From NCBI GenBank assembly GCA_902621305.1, contig CACNLM010000002.1, forward strand, positions 133,812 through 190,384: DNA of 56,573 nucleotides. Reading direction: 5' to 3'. Of the stretch, positions 1 through 11,427 are shown in pieces. The notes beneath the pieces were generated by a model, which made no database searches, was not told the origin of the DNA, and saw nothing but the letters and a program-made list of their open reading frames with translations. A program made the translations under genes and the position numbers. This stretch comes from an uncultured Alphaproteobacteria bacterium (lineage in GTDB: Bacteria; Pseudomonadota; Alphaproteobacteria; HIMB59; GCA-002718135). The first letter of the stretch is position 1. The number at the start of each line of letters is the position of its first letter.

Positions 1-163
1 TTTCTTGGGTTTGTATATTTAAAAAATTTTTTATATTTTTTTTATCTACAATTATTTTTTTAGAAAAATCAGTATATACGTCAAAGCCATTATCATTTTT
101 ATAAATAATGATAGGCTTATCAGATTGATATAATTTATCTAAATATTCGTTATTGTTCAGCAC
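1..163 (-). CDS. partial unknown protein, N-terminal end only
   Basis: An uninterrupted minus-strand reading frame runs from a GTG at 163 to the window edge, giving 54 codons. A stop lies two codons upstream of the GTG, so this is the only nearby start. The visible peptide is charged and AT-codon rich, with no signal peptide. It sits 28 bp head to head with the next gene. A remote likeness to the N-terminus of chorismate-using enzymes (PabB/TrpE type) is possible but too weak to name. The rest lies outside the window. Confidence 0.45.
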   Translation of the reverse strand, partial: MLNNNEYLDKLYQSDKPIIIYKNDNGFDVYTDFSKKIIVDKKNIKNFLNIQTQE

Positions 164-191
164 TGGATTCTATTATAATTAGGATACTTAT

Positions 192-614
192 ATGAAAAAT
201 ATTTTAACTAAAATATTCTTTTTTTGCTTAACCGTCACATGGTCATCTTATCTTTATGGTCATGGAACAATAATTTTTTCCAACATTGAACATGGAGAGG
301 GATATATAGATGTTAAAATATATGACTCCAAAGAGAGTTTTTTAGATGAGGAATTAGCTATTGAGAGTGTGAGAAAAAGAGTTCAAAAAGGTGAGGTTGT
401 GGTCCCCTTAAGTAAAATACATGAAGGAAAAATTGCAATAGTTGCTTATCATGATGAAGATTCTAATGGAGAATTAAAGACAGGTTTGTTCTGGCGGCCA
501 AAAGAAGGTTTTGCTTTTAGCAATAATTATCAGCCTAAAGGCCCTCCATCTTTTGAAAAAGCGGCAATTATTTTAGTTCACGGCGAACCCGTGGTAATAG
601 AACTTAATTATTAA
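192..614 (+). CDS. DUF2141 family secreted protein
   Basis: This 140-residue protein starts with a cleavable signal peptide (about residues 1-23, ending near YLYG), so it should be exported to the periplasm. The remainder matches the DUF2141 pattern: a beta-sandwich of about 110 residues with a central AYHDEDSNGEL block and, later, PKEGFAFSNN followed by GPPSFEKA. The biochemical role of DUF2141 is unknown. It lies just upstream of cysS with 10 bp between the stop and the cysS ATG, so it may lead that transcription unit, although the function is unrelated. Confidence 0.8.
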   Translation: MKNILTKIFFFCLTVTWSSYLYGHGTIIFSNIEHGEGYIDVKIYDSKESFLDEELAIESVRKRVQKGEVVVPLSKIHEGKIAIVAYHDEDSNGELKTGLFWRPKEGFAFSNNYQPKGPPSFEKAAIILVHGEPVVIELNY

Positions 615-624
615 AAAAATATTG

Positions 625-2007
625 ATGTCATTACAATTACAGAACACACTAAGTGGTAAAAAAGAATTTTTTAAACCAGTTAATCCTGATCATGTAAGAA
701 TTTATGCATGTGGCCCAACTGTTTATAATTTTGCACATATTGGAAATGCAAGAATGGCAGTGGTAAACGATCTATTAGTTCGTGTTTTAAAAACCCAATA
801 TAAGAAAGTAACATATGTATCTAACATTACTGATATTGATGATAAAATTATAGATGCATCTAAAGAAACTGGTGAGGACATCAGTGTTATTACATCAAAA
901 TATACTGAGATATACAATAATGATATGAGTGCCCTTGGTGTAAACCTTCCCGATATTCAACCAAGAGCAACTGATCATATAAAAGAAATGATTGAGTTAA
1001 TAAAAAAATTAATTGAGGAAGAGAAAGCTTATGAAAAAGAAGGGCATGTTTTATTTCATGTGCCAGCTTTTGAAAATTATGGAATTCTTTCAAAAAGAAA
1101 TAGAGATGAACAAATAGCTGGAAGTCGTGTTGAGGTTGCTCCTTTTAAAAAAGATCCAGCTGATTTTATTTTGTGGAAACCTTCCCCTTCTCCACTGCCG
1201 GGTTGGGATTCACCATGGGGATTTGGAAGACCGGGATGGCATTTAGAATGCTCTGTTATGTCAGAAAAATCATTAGGTCTTCCTTTTGATATCCATAGCG
1301 GTGGTATTGACTTGGTGTTTCCTCATCATGAAAATGAAATAGCACAAACTTGTTCCATATCAGAAAATAAAGATCCTAAAGATTTTGCAGCTTATTGGTT
1401 TCATAATGGATTTGTTAATGTTGAGGGAGAAAAAATGTCAAAGTCAATTGGCAATATTAAACTCGTTCATGATCTCAACAAAAAATACAAGGGAGAGGTT
1501 TTGAGATTGACCTTGTTATCAGCTCATTACAAACAACCATTGAACTGGACAGAAGAAATCATTGAACAAAATAGCAAAATGATCGATCGACTTTATAGAG
1601 TTCTATTGGAGCTATCAGAAGTTGAAGCAGATTCCAAATTACCTTCTGATTCTATAATGGAATCATTTTTAGATGATTTGAATACACCTAAAGTCATTGC
1701 AAAACTTAATGAAGAGGCAAATAATACTTCGTCTGCATCTGATGAAAGAAAAAAAGAAATCAAAAAAAATCTTCTTTCTGCCGGTAAAATATTAGGTATT
1801 CTTGAAGATGATCCAGGAAATTGGTTAGGCTATAATCAAAAAGATACTGAAAATGCTGAAGAAATTGAAAGGTTGATAAATGAACGTAATGAAGCTAGAC
1901 GCAGTAAAAATTTTAATTTGGCAGATACTATTAGGGACACATTAAAAGATAAAGGCATAGAAATAGAAGATACTGATAAAGGAACGATTTGGCGGAAATC
2001 TAGATGA
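625..2007 (+). CDS. cysS: cysteine--tRNA ligase
   Basis: Class I synthetase that charges tRNA-Cys in the cytoplasm. The zinc site begins at ACGPTVYN, with further ligands in HLECSVMS and PHHENE. The HIGH signature appears as AHIGN and the KMSKS loop as [14 protein letters not shown]-type helical region follows, ending in the usual tRNA-binding tail. The open frame also has a TTG at 622, but the ATG at 625 gives the normal MSLQLQNT start and about 460 residues, the family length. The stop overlaps the thrS start by 4 bp (ATGA), so the two are translationally coupled. Confidence 0.96.
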   Translation: MSLQLQNTLSGKKEFFKPVNPDHVRIYACGPTVYNFAHIGNARMAVVNDLLVRVLKTQYKKVTYVSNITDIDDKIIDASKETGEDISVITSKYTEIYNNDMSALGVNLPDIQPRATDHIKEMIELIKKLIEEEKAYEKEGHVLFHVPAFENYGILSKRNRDEQIAGSRVEVAPFKKDPADFILWKPSPSPLPGWDSPWGFGRPGWHLECSVMSEKSLGLPFDIHSGGIDLVFPHHENEIAQTCSISENKDPKDFAAYWFHNGFVNVEGEKMSKSIGNIKLVHDLNKKYKGEVLRLTLLSAHYKQPLNWTEEIIEQNSKMIDRLYRVLLELSEVEADSKLPSDSIMESFLDDLNTPKVIAKLNEEANNTSSASDERKKEIKKNLLSAGKILGILEDDPGNWLGYNQKDTENAEEIERLINERNEARRSKNFNLADTIRDTLKDKGIEIEDTDKGTIWRKSR

Positions 2008-3929
2008 GTGAAAAGATAATAATTACGTTTCCAGATGGAAATAAAAAAGAAGTTGATAAAGGCATCAATGGTCTTGAATTGGCATCTCAAATTTCTAAAT
2101 CTCTTGCCAAAGAATCAATTGCTATAAAAATTAATAATGAGATAAAAGATATTAGTTTACCTATTAATGGTGATGCATCTGTAGCGATTTTAAAAAGAGA
2201 TAGCGAGGAATCACTTGAATTAATACGACATGATTGTGCTCATGTAATGGCAGAAGCTGTCCAGGAATTATTCCCTGAAACACAAGTTACAATTGGTCCA
2301 GCAATTGAAAATGGTTTTTATTATGATTTTGCAAGAGATGAACCTTTTACTCTTGCAGATCTTCCAAAAATTGAAAAAAAGATGCACGATATCATTCAAA
2401 GAAATAAAAATTTCATAAGAGAAGTATGGTCTAAAGAGAAATCAATAAAATATTTTAAAGACAAAGGTGAAGACTATAAAGTTGAACTAATTAATGATCT
2501 GCCTGATAATGAGGAAATTAGTATTTACAAACAAGGTGAATGGTTAGACTTGTGCCGAGGCCCTCATATGGTTTCAACAAAACAAATTGGTAAAGCATTT
2601 AAATTAATGAAAGTTGCTGGCGCTTACTGGCGAGGTGATTCATCTAATACAATGTTAACAAGAATTTATGGAACAGCATGGGCAACAGAAAAGGATCTTG
2701 AACAACACCTTTTACAAATTGAAGAAGCAGAAAAAAGAGATCACCGAAAACTAGGAAGAGAAATGGATTTATTTCATTTTCAGGAAGAGGCTCCTGGAGC
2801 GGTGTTTTGGCATCCTAAGGGTTGGACATTATTCCAGTCTCTAATAAATTATATGCGAAATAGACAAGACAAGGCAGGTTACGTAGAAACTAATACGCCA
2901 GACATGATGGATAAGTCTCTATGGGAAACGTCAGGTCACTGGGACAAATTTAGTGACATGATGTTTAGAACTGAAGCAAAAGACGATAAAATTTATGCTA
3001 TCAAACCAATGAATTGCCCTGGTGCTGTAGAAATTTTTAAACAAGGATTAAAAAGTTATAGAGACTTACCATTTCTATTATCTGAATTTGGAAAAGTACA
3101 TCGTTATGAACCATCGGGTGCTCTTCATGGATTAATGAGGGTTAGAGCATTCACACAAGATGATGCACATATATTTTGTACAGAAGATCAAATTACACAA
3201 GAGAGTAAAACGGTATGTGATTTGATACTTAGTATCTATAAGGATTTTGGTTTCGATAATGTTAGAATTAAATTTTCTGACCGTCCTGAAAAACGTGTAG
3301 GGGATGATGCTATTTGGGATAAAGCTGAGGCTGCATTAATGCAAGCCATGGAAGCAACAGGTCTTGAATATACACTCAACCCAGGAGAAGGTGCATTTTA
3401 CGGTCCAAAATTAGAGTTTGTTTTACGTGATGCAATTGGCAGAGACTGGCAATGCGGAACACTGCAAGTAGATTTAAATTTACCTGGAAGATTGGGAGCT
3501 ACTTATATTGGAGAAGATGGTAATAAAAAAATACCAGTCATGTTGCATAGAGCTCTATTCGGTTCCTTAGAGAGATTCACCGGCATTCTAATTGAACATT
3601 ATGCAGGCCATCTTCCGTTTTGGCTTTCACCATTGCAAGCTGTAGTTGCTACAATTACATCTGATACTAATGAGTATGCATATGAAGTACAAAAGGCATT
3701 AGTATCAAAAGGAATTAGGGCCGAAATAGATACGCGTAATGAAAAAATAGGTTATAAAATACGTGAACACAGTAATAGTAAAGTTCCAGCAATTATCGCT
3801 GTTGGAAAAAAAGAAGCTCAAGATAAAACAGTGTCGGTTAGAAGAATTGGATCTTCTGAAACAAAGACCTTTAAATTAGAAGATATTGTTACTAGCTTAT
3901 CAAAAGAAGCAAAATCGCCAATAGAATAA
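2004..3929 (+). CDS. thrS: threonine--tRNA ligase
   Basis: Class II synthetase of 641 residues, a full-length bacterial form. The order is an N-terminal TGS domain (about 1-65), the editing domain with [10 protein letters not shown] and later CRGPHM, the catalytic core, and the anticodon-binding domain (about 540-635). Zinc ligands are visible in [16 protein letters not shown] and MLHRALFGS. Motif 2 lies around [18 protein letters not shown]. It overlaps cysS by 4 bp and is 3 bp from hemB. I did not see a threonine-responsive leader: there is no room for one inside this operon. Confidence 0.97.
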   Translation: MSEKIIITFPDGNKKEVDKGINGLELASQISKSLAKESIAIKINNEIKDISLPINGDASVAILKRDSEESLELIRHDCAHVMAEAVQELFPETQVTIGPAIENGFYYDFARDEPFTLADLPKIEKKMHDIIQRNKNFIREVWSKEKSIKYFKDKGEDYKVELINDLPDNEEISIYKQGEWLDLCRGPHMVSTKQIGKAFKLMKVAGAYWRGDSSNTMLTRIYGTAWATEKDLEQHLLQIEEAEKRDHRKLGREMDLFHFQEEAPGAVFWHPKGWTLFQSLINYMRNRQDKAGYVETNTPDMMDKSLWETSGHWDKFSDMMFRTEAKDDKIYAIKPMNCPGAVEIFKQGLKSYRDLPFLLSEFGKVHRYEPSGALHGLMRVRAFTQDDAHIFCTEDQITQESKTVCDLILSIYKDFGFDNVRIKFSDRPEKRVGDDAIWDKAEAALMQAMEATGLEYTLNPGEGAFYGPKLEFVLRDAIGRDWQCGTLQVDLNLPGRLGATYIGEDGNKKIPVMLHRALFGSLERFTGILIEHYAGHLPFWLSPLQAVVATITSDTNEYAYEVQKALVSKGIRAEIDTRNEKIGYKIREHSNSKVPAIIAVGKKEAQDKTVSVRRIGSSETKTFKLEDIVTSLSKEAKSPIE

Positions 3930-3932
3930 AAA

Positions 3933-4934
3933 ATGAATAACATGCAAGGTAAGTTTCCAAGTACAAGACTTAGACGTAATAGAATGAAAGAATTCTCTCG
4001 CCGTTTAGTTGCTGAAAATACACTTAGTGTTAATGATTTAATCTTGCCTCTATTTGTATGCGAGGGAAACAAGGTTGATAATCCTATTAGTTCGATGCCT
4101 GGTATAAGCAGATACTCTATTGATAAACTTTTAAGTGAAGTAGAAAAAGCGGTTAAATTTAATATTCCTGCTATTGCAATTTTTCCGCAAATAGAAAGTG
4201 GTCTTAAAAATTCCGAGGGAAGTTTAGCTATAGATGAAAACAATTTGGTGTGCAGATCAATTAAAAGTATCAAAAAAGATTTTCCAAATATAGGTATTGT
4301 GTGTGATGTTGCATTAGATCCATTTACTGATCACGGGCATGATGGTTTAGTTATAAATGATAAAATTGATAATGATAAAACTTTGGAGGTTTTGGAACAA
4401 CAGGCTCTAGTCCAAGCGAATGCTGGTTGTGATATAATCGCCCCGTCGGATATGATGGATGGAAGAGTTGGAAGAATAAGAACTGCATTAGATTCAAATA
4501 ATTTAACAGATACCCTAATACTTTCTTATGCTACAAAATATGCTTCAGGTTTTTATGGACCTTTTAGAGATGCTATAGGTTCTGGTTCTAGTTTAGGTAA
4601 AGATGGTAAATTAACATATCAAATGGATCCATCAAACAGTGAGGAAGCGATTAGAGAAGTTGGATTAGATATAAGTGAAGGAGCAGATATGGTAATGGTT
4701 AAGCCTGGTATGCCTTATCTTGATATTATTTCTAGAATAAAATCAGAATTTAAAGTTCCAACTTTTGCCTACCAAGTATCTGGTGAATATTCGATGATAA
4801 AAGAATCAATTAATAAAGGTTGGCTCAATGAAAAAGTTATAATGGAATCTCTTTTATCTTTTAAAAGAGCTGGGGCAAATGGTATACTAACTTACTTCGC
4901 ATTAGAAGCTGCTGAAAAATTAAAAAATGAATAA
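3933..4934 (+). CDS. hemB: porphobilinogen synthase (delta-aminolevulinic acid dehydratase)
   Basis: Condenses two 5-aminolevulinate molecules to porphobilinogen in haem synthesis. The 333-residue TIM barrel shows [12 protein letters not shown] and the two substrate-binding lysines, in [13 protein letters not shown] and [12 protein letters not shown]. The metal-site segment reads [15 protein letters not shown]: the cysteine cluster of zinc-dependent enzymes is replaced by Ala/Asp, the pattern of the magnesium/potassium-type enzyme common in alphaproteobacteria and plants. It follows thrS by 3 bp and overlaps hisI by 8 bp. Alphaproteobacteria make ALA with HemA (C4 pathway); that gene is not in the window. 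Confidence 0.96.
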   Translation: MNNMQGKFPSTRLRRNRMKEFSRRLVAENTLSVNDLILPLFVCEGNKVDNPISSMPGISRYSIDKLLSEVEKAVKFNIPAIAIFPQIESGLKNSEGSLAIDENNLVCRSIKSIKKDFPNIGIVCDVALDPFTDHGHDGLVINDKIDNDKTLEVLEQQALVQANAGCDIIAPSDMMDGRVGRIRTALDSNNLTDTLILSYATKYASGFYGPFRDAIGSGSSLGKDGKLTYQMDPSNSEEAIREVGLDISEGADMVMVKPGMPYLDIISRIKSEFKVPTFAYQVSGEYSMIKESINKGWLNEKVIMESLLSFKRAGANGILTYFALEAAEKLKNE

Positions 4935-5400
4935 CATTCAATTTGAAAAAAGAAAATCTATAGAACAAGTTGAGGAGTCAAATGAGCTGGCTCCAAAATT
5001 TGATTCAAATGGTCTAATACCCGTTGTAACTACAGATTTTTCATCTGGTGAACTACTTATGCAAGGTTATATGAATGAAGAAGCTTTTAAAAAAACTATA
5101 AGTTTGGGCGAAGCTGTTTATTTTTCTAGAAGTAGAAATACGCTTTGGCATAAAGGTAAAACAAGTGGATTAACGCAGAAGATAAAAGAAATAAGAATTG
5201 ATGATGATCAAGATTGTGTTTGGTTAAGGGTTGATGTCAAAGGTGGTGCTAGCTGTCATGTAGGATATAGATCATGTTTTTACAGAAGTATACCTTTGGA
5301 TAATTCTAGCTCTAAAGTTGTTCTTAAATTTGAAGAAAAAGAAAAAGTTTTTGATCCTGATGAAGTATACAAAGGTGCCCCAAATCCTACTAAACTATAA
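4927..5400 (+). CDS. hisI: phosphoribosyl-AMP cyclohydrolase
   Basis: Third step of histidine synthesis: opens the ring of phosphoribosyl-AMP. The family core is clear: [25 protein letters not shown], the aspartate set [11 protein letters not shown] and the zinc-binding [12 protein letters not shown]. At 157 residues it carries a longer N-terminal extension (about 25 residues) than the minimal enzyme. It is monofunctional: the pyrophosphatase partner hisE is a separate gene at 32.4 kb. It is split from the other his genes and sits between hemB (8 bp overlap) and ribA (1 bp overlap). Confidence 0.95.
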   Translation: MNNIQFEKRKSIEQVEESNELAPKFDSNGLIPVVTTDFSSGELLMQGYMNEEAFKKTISLGEAVYFSRSRNTLWHKGKTSGLTQKIKEIRIDDDQDCVWLRVDVKGGASCHVGYRSCFYRSIPLDNSSSKVVLKFEEKEKVFDPDEVYKGAPNPTKL

Positions 5401-5990
5401 TGTCAGATAAATTAAAGTTTATTGAAACTAGTAAACTTCCAACAGATATTGGAGAGTTCACTGTACATGCCTTTACAGATGAAAATGAATCTAAAGATCA
5501 TTTAGCAATATGTATGGGTGACTTGCTTACTAATGAGCCAGTTTTATCAAGAATTCATTCGCAATGTATTACAGGAGAATCTTTTTTTAGTATGAGATGT
5601 GATTGTAGATTCCAACTAACTGAATCATTAAAACAAATTGCTCAAAATGGAAGAGGTGTCATTTTTTATCTTCAACAAGAAGGAAGAGGCATTGGTCTTT
5701 CAAACAAAATTAAAGCATATAGTTTACAAGATAAGGGACTAGATACCGTTGAAGCTAATCATCAATTGGGTTTTAAAGATGATGAGAGAACATATGAAAA
5801 TATTGCTGGAATGGTAAAATATTTAGCAATCAAAGAATTAGATTTGATGACCAATAATCCAAAAAAAATAAAAGCGCTTGAAGATATGGGTATCAAAGTA
5901 AATCAAAGAATTCCTATTTTCTCAGACACCAATAAGTATAATGAAAAATATATCTCAACTAAGAAAAGTAAACTTGGTCATTTAATCTAA
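5400..5990 (+). CDS. ribA: GTP cyclohydrolase II
   Basis: Converts GTP to the first pyrimidine intermediate of riboflavin synthesis. The 196-residue protein has the zinc cysteines in the segment from HSQCITGE to MRCDCRFQ, the catalytic region QQEGRGIGLSNKIKAY, and AANHQLGF-like VEANHQLGF. It is a stand-alone RibA with no RibB (DHBP synthase) domain, so RibB must be encoded elsewhere. The start ATG shares one base with the hisI stop (TAATG), indicating coupled translation. Confidence 0.95.
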   Translation: MSDKLKFIETSKLPTDIGEFTVHAFTDENESKDHLAICMGDLLTNEPVLSRIHSQCITGESFFSMRCDCRFQLTESLKQIAQNGRGVIFYLQQEGRGIGLSNKIKAYSLQDKGLDTVEANHQLGFKDDERTYENIAGMVKYLAIKELDLMTNNPKKIKALEDMGIKVNQRIPIFSDTNKYNEKYISTKKSKLGHLI

Positions 5991-6395
5991 GTGGAAGCAG
6001 ATAATTTAATAAAAAAACTCCATATGATTAGTCACCCTGAAGGAGGACATTATGTTGAAAATTTTAAGAACGAAAATGTTAGTCAAATTTATTACTTATT
6101 AAAGAGGAACGAAAAATCGCACTGGCATCGATTAACTAAAAATGAAATATTACATTTTTATTCTGGAGATCCTCTAGAAGTTTTCACATCAAATGATGGA
6201 ATTAATTATGAAGTCTTTTCTTTAGGGTCAGATAATAATTATATTTACACCGTAACAGCGAACACATGGTTCGCTATGAGATCTTCTGGTGCTTTCAGTT
6301 TAATTGGATGCACTGTCGCACCTGCTTTCGAATTTAATGATTTTGAGCTTGCCCCTGCGACGTGGCGACCTGAAAAATTCAGAATTGACTTATAA
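5991..6395 (+). CDS. cupin family protein (DUF985 / cupin_5)
   Basis: The 134-residue protein begins with GTG directly after the ribA stop. It shows the DUF985 cupin pattern: HPEGGHYVE near the N-terminus, then SHWHRLTKNEILHFYSGDP, and a late segment GCTVAPAFEFNDFEL. Histidines in HWHR could bind a metal as in other cupins. The family is often annotated as an uncharacterised sugar-epimerase-like cupin with no agreed function. As last gene of the cysS-to-ribA unit it may be carried along by operon structure. The katG promoter overlaps its 3' end. Confidence 0.85.
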   Translation: MEADNLIKKLHMISHPEGGHYVENFKNENVSQIYYLLKRNEKSHWHRLTKNEILHFYSGDPLEVFTSNDGINYEVFSLGSDNNYIYTVTANTWFAMRSSGAFSLIGCTVAPAFEFNDFELAPATWRPEKFRIDL

Positions 6396-6450
6396 TTTTC
6401 ACTTTTCTTTAATTTAAATTCTTTATATATTAGTAATATAAAACGGAGGT
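6385..6450 (+). promoter_or_regulatory. katG promoter, 5' palindrome and strong ribosome binding site
   Basis: A sigma-70-like promoter is visible: TTGACT at 6385-6390, a 17-base spacer, and TTTAAT at 6408-6413, partly inside the cupin gene. Just downstream, 6426-6440 is a perfect odd palindrome (TATATTA, G, TAATATA), well placed to be an operator for a peroxide or iron regulator, although AT-rich palindromes also arise by chance. GGAGGT at 6445-6450 sits 5 bases before the katG ATG and is one of the strongest Shine-Dalgarno sequences in the window. Expression is probably high or inducible. Confidence 0.45.
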
Positions 6451-6455
6451 TCTAA

Positions 6456-8591
<2,136 letters not shown>

Positions 8592-8610
8592 AATTAGTTT
8601 TATTTAGTTT

Positions 8611-8640
8611 AAAAGTGGAACTTTAAGTTCCACTTTTTTT
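8611..8640 (+). terminator. intrinsic terminator after katG
   Basis: An 11-bp perfect stem (8611-8621 AAAAGTGGAAC pairing with 8627-8637 GTTCCACTTTT), a 5-base loop and a continuing T run. It ends katG transcription and may also act in reverse for the convergent NTF2-like gene, whose stop codon lies inside the T run. It is the only convincing rho-independent terminator I found in the window. Confidence 0.9.
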
Positions 8641-8959
8641 ATTTTGGCATATTTGTTGCACCTGTTTCTAAAGAAACAATTTTACCATTTTCAATTTTAA
8701 AAACAGACATTACTGCCTGAGTGTTGCCATCATTAAACGTAACAAAAGCATGAAGAACGGCTATTTCGTCATTCTCATATATAATTCTATCTTTATCAGA
8801 ATTAATATCATCTGACATAGCCCAACTAACTACATCAGCTTTTGATAAAACATTTCCAGATGCATGCATTGTGAATTTAAAATCATCATGCAAGATATCA
8901 TTCATTTCATCTTCATTTTTATCATTCATGGCTTTTTGGTATCTTTCCATTAAACTCAT
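8639..8959 (-). CDS. NTF2-like / SnoaL-like small protein
   Basis: This 106-residue protein has the shape of the NTF2/SnoaL cone fold: an N-terminal helix (MERYQKAMNDKNEDEMNDIL), HDDFKFTMHASG, then a beta-rich half with DEIAVLHAFVTFNDG and SVFKIENGKIVSLETG. Such proteins bind small hydrophobic ligands or act as enzymes; the function cannot be told from sequence. It is convergent with katG and lies 18 bp downstream of the following minus-strand gene, so the two are probably co-transcribed. Confidence 0.7.
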   Translation of the reverse strand: MSLMERYQKAMNDKNEDEMNDILHDDFKFTMHASGNVLSKADVVSWAMSDDINSDKDRIIYENDEIAVLHAFVTFNDGNTQAVMSVFKIENGKIVSLETGATNMPK

Positions 8960-8977
8960 ATCTTTTTCCTTTCTTAA

Positions 8978-9271
8978 CTAACCTGAAAAATTCGTGACTG
9001 CTTCAGAAGTCATCGGCGTCATTACTGTAGTTTCCACCATAGCGCCAGCTTCAATTCTTCTTTGTGTTAATTCTTCATCATTTTTAAAACCCATCATACC
9101 CTCGGGTGTAGCGAAATCTAAAATAACAGTTAACTTGTTGTCATTATCTTTTTCTGTTGCTGCAAATATACAAGTCATTCCATGTTCTTTAAGTTTATGA
9201 CCATTTGCAAGAAGCATTTCTTTCCAAGGCCCGAAACCATTTTTTAAATCTTGAGTTAATTTAACTAACAT
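8978..9271 (-). CDS. small uncharacterised protein, probable dimeric alpha/beta-barrel fold
   Basis: The start is set by a near-perfect Shine-Dalgarno (AAAGGAGGTAAT immediately before the ATG at 9271), giving 97 residues; the longer open frame from 9298 would put that site inside the gene. The sequence has FGPWKEMLLANGHKLKEHGM, LTVILDFATPEGMMGF and a C-terminal VETTVMTPMTSEAVTNFSG. Composition and length resemble antibiotic-monooxygenase-like or DUF3764-like barrel proteins, but I cannot assign a family securely. It is likely co-transcribed with the NTF2-like gene and strongly translated. Confidence 0.65.
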   Translation of the reverse strand: MLVKLTQDLKNGFGPWKEMLLANGHKLKEHGMTCIFAATEKDNDNKLTVILDFATPEGMMGFKNDEELTQRRIEAGAMVETTVMTPMTSEAVTNFSG

Positions 9272-9340
9272 ATTACCTCCTTTTATTTTATTATACATAT
9301 AGGGTTAAAAAGTTTAAAAATTATTAAAATGAAATAATAA

Positions 9341-10312
9341 TTATCTTTCTTTAATGTAAGGTTGTCCAATAGCATTAGGCGCAATTGCTTTTCCAACAAA
9401 ACCAGCAAGCAATACTACTGTTAGTATGTATGGAAGTGCTTGTATTAATTGAACAGGTATCTCACCAATTGCTGGTAGCTCAACACCTTGAAGTCTTATT
9501 TGAAGAGCATCTGTAAATCCAAAGAGTAAGCAAGCAATTAAAGCTGTTTTAGGGTGCCACTTTCCAAAGATCATTGCTGCTAATGCTAAGTATCCTCTTC
9601 CCGCTGACATTTCTCTGAAGAAATTTGCATTAACTGCTGTTGATAGATGAGCTCCCGCAAAAGCAATTAAAACACCATTGATTGCTAGCGCTTTATATCT
9701 CATGGCAAAAACATTAATACCAGCTGTATCAACAGCACTTGGATTTTCTCCTACTGCTCTTAGTCTTAGTCCAAAACTAGTTTTAAAAACAACCCAAAAA
9801 ACTAATGGGACTGAAAGATAAGCTAGATATACAAAAATATAATGTCCACTTAATATATCACTATAAATTGTTCCTATTATTGTTACATCTCTTAAACTCT
9901 CGGCAAAAGGAAGGTTAACTTCTAAAAAACGCTGATCTTCATTAAGTGTTGGTGTTAGACCTGCTTGTCCAAACCAAGCCGCTGCTAATGCTGTGGTTAA
10001 ACCAATTATTAAAATATTGATTGCAACACAGGATACGACTTGATCACCTTTATATGTAACAGATGCAAAACCATGTAACATAGATAAACTTACACATGCT
10101 ATAATTGCTAGTAATAAACCTAACCAAGGATTGCCTAAAAAATAAGAACCTACTGCTGCAACGAAAGCAGCCATAAGCATTTTTCCCTCTAAACTAAAAT
10201 CAATAACACCAGATCTTTCTGCAAATATTCCTGCCATGGCTGCAAAAACTAAAGGTGTTGAAATTCTTAAAGTAGAATTAATCAAAGAAGCAATGTCAGA
10301 TAAAAATTCCAT
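9341..10312 (-). CDS. nucleoside ABC transporter, permease (NupQ/YufQ type)
   Basis: Inner-membrane permease of 323 residues with about 8-9 hydrophobic segments, belonging to the branched-chain-type permease superfamily as used by BMP/PnrA nucleoside importers. GVIDFSLEGKMLMAAF and the EAA-like GLRLRAVGENPSAVDTAGI segment are typical. It shares one base with the upstream permease and is the last gene of a four-gene transporter unit (binding protein, ATPase, two permeases). With upp nearby the likely cargo is nucleosides or nucleobases. Confidence 0.88.
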   Translation of the reverse strand: MEFLSDIASLINSTLRISTPLVFAAMAGIFAERSGVIDFSLEGKMLMAAFVAAVGSYFLGNPWLGLLLAIIACVSLSMLHGFASVTYKGDQVVSCVAINILIIGLTTALAAAWFGQAGLTPTLNEDQRFLEVNLPFAESLRDVTIIGTIYSDILSGHYIFVYLAYLSVPLVFWVVFKTSFGLRLRAVGENPSAVDTAGINVFAMRYKALAINGVLIAFAGAHLSTAVNANFFREMSAGRGYLALAAMIFGKWHPKTALIACLLFGFTDALQIRLQGVELPAIGEIPVQLIQALPYILTVVLLAGFVGKAIAPNAIGQPYIKER

Positions 10313-11427
10313 TATGCACTCGCCTTTATGTTTAGTCTATTGACAAAAAAGCTTTCAATTTGTGGTCTAAATAGATTTTCTAAAGCTCCACTGAATAAAA
10401 TGATTACTCCCTGGACAGCAACAAACATATATCTAGTTATGTTTGGCATATCAAAAGTAACTTCAGAACCTCCTTGGTATAAAATACCAAATAAAAATGC
10501 AGCTGGGAAAATTCCTATTGGATGATTTCTTCCCATTAATGCAACTGCAATCCCAGTGAATCCATAACCAGCAGGAAATCCTGCTACTATTTTATGGTGA
10601 ACCCCTAATATTTCATTAACACCTAGTAAACCCGCCAAGCCTCCAGAAATACACATTGCTATGATTATATTTTTATATGGAGAAATGCCTGCATAAATTG
10701 CTGCTTGCGTATTGTGCCCTACAGCCCTCATTTCATAACCCCATCTTGTTTTCCAAACTAAGAACCATACAAAAACTGAAGCTGCAATTGCTAGTAAAAA
10801 AGAAATGTTTAATGGAGAGTACCTTATCTTAATTCCAAACAGACCAGCAAAATCTTTAAAACTTGGAAACCATTGTTCTTTTGGTAAAGCAACAGTATGT
10901 GGTCCCATTTGTGCCGTGTCTCTTATTACATCGACTAGTAAGAATACCATTAATGATGCTGCTATAAAATTAAACATGATGGTGGTAATTACTACGTGAC
11001 TACCTCTAGTTGCCTGGAGGTATGCAGGTATAAATGCCCAAGCTGCACCAAAAACAACAGCGCCGGCGATAGATAATAACCACACTATTGGCACAGGTAA
11101 AAAACTAAAATTTATCGCAACTAAGAAAACACCAAGTCCACCAATATATGCTTGACCTTCTCCACCTATATTGAAAAGCCTACAATGAAATGCGACAGCA
11201 AATGCTAAACCAGTAAATACAAAATTTGTAGTGTAGTAAAGTGTGTACGCAAAACCTTCAATATAACCAAAAGAACCATAAATGATTAATCTTACTGCTT
11301 CATAAGGATTTTCTCCTGCGATGAATATAAACAGGCCCGAAACAAGTAATGCTAAAGTTAAGTTTACAAGTGGAACAATAAGATTTGAAACCCACCAAGG
11401 TACTTTGGATTTATCTACTGGCGCCAT
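10312..11427 (-). CDS. nucleoside ABC transporter, permease (NupP/YufP type)
   Basis: Second permease, 371 residues, with about 9-10 membrane segments. The family landmarks FNIGGEGQAYIGGLG, the cytoplasmic-loop segment GYEMRAVGHNTQAAIYAGI and ALMGRNHPIGIFPAAFLFG are present. It pairs with the 9341-10312 permease to form the heteromeric channel. Its start overlaps the ATPase stop by one base, so the subunits are coupled in translation. Substrate is inferred from family and context, not from this sequence alone. Confidence 0.9.
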   Translation of the reverse strand: MAPVDKSKVPWWVSNLIVPLVNLTLALLVSGLFIFIAGENPYEAVRLIIYGSFGYIEGFAYTLYYTTNFVFTGLAFAVAFHCRLFNIGGEGQAYIGGLGVFLVAINFSFLPVPIVWLLSIAGAVVFGAAWAFIPAYLQATRGSHVVITTIMFNFIAASLMVFLLVDVIRDTAQMGPHTVALPKEQWFPSFKDFAGLFGIKIRYSPLNISFLLAIAASVFVWFLVWKTRWGYEMRAVGHNTQAAIYAGISPYKNIIIAMCISGGLAGLLGVNEILGVHHKIVAGFPAGYGFTGIAVALMGRNHPIGIFPAAFLFGILYQGGSEVTFDMPNITRYMFVAVQGVIILFSGALENLFRPQIESFFVNRLNIKASA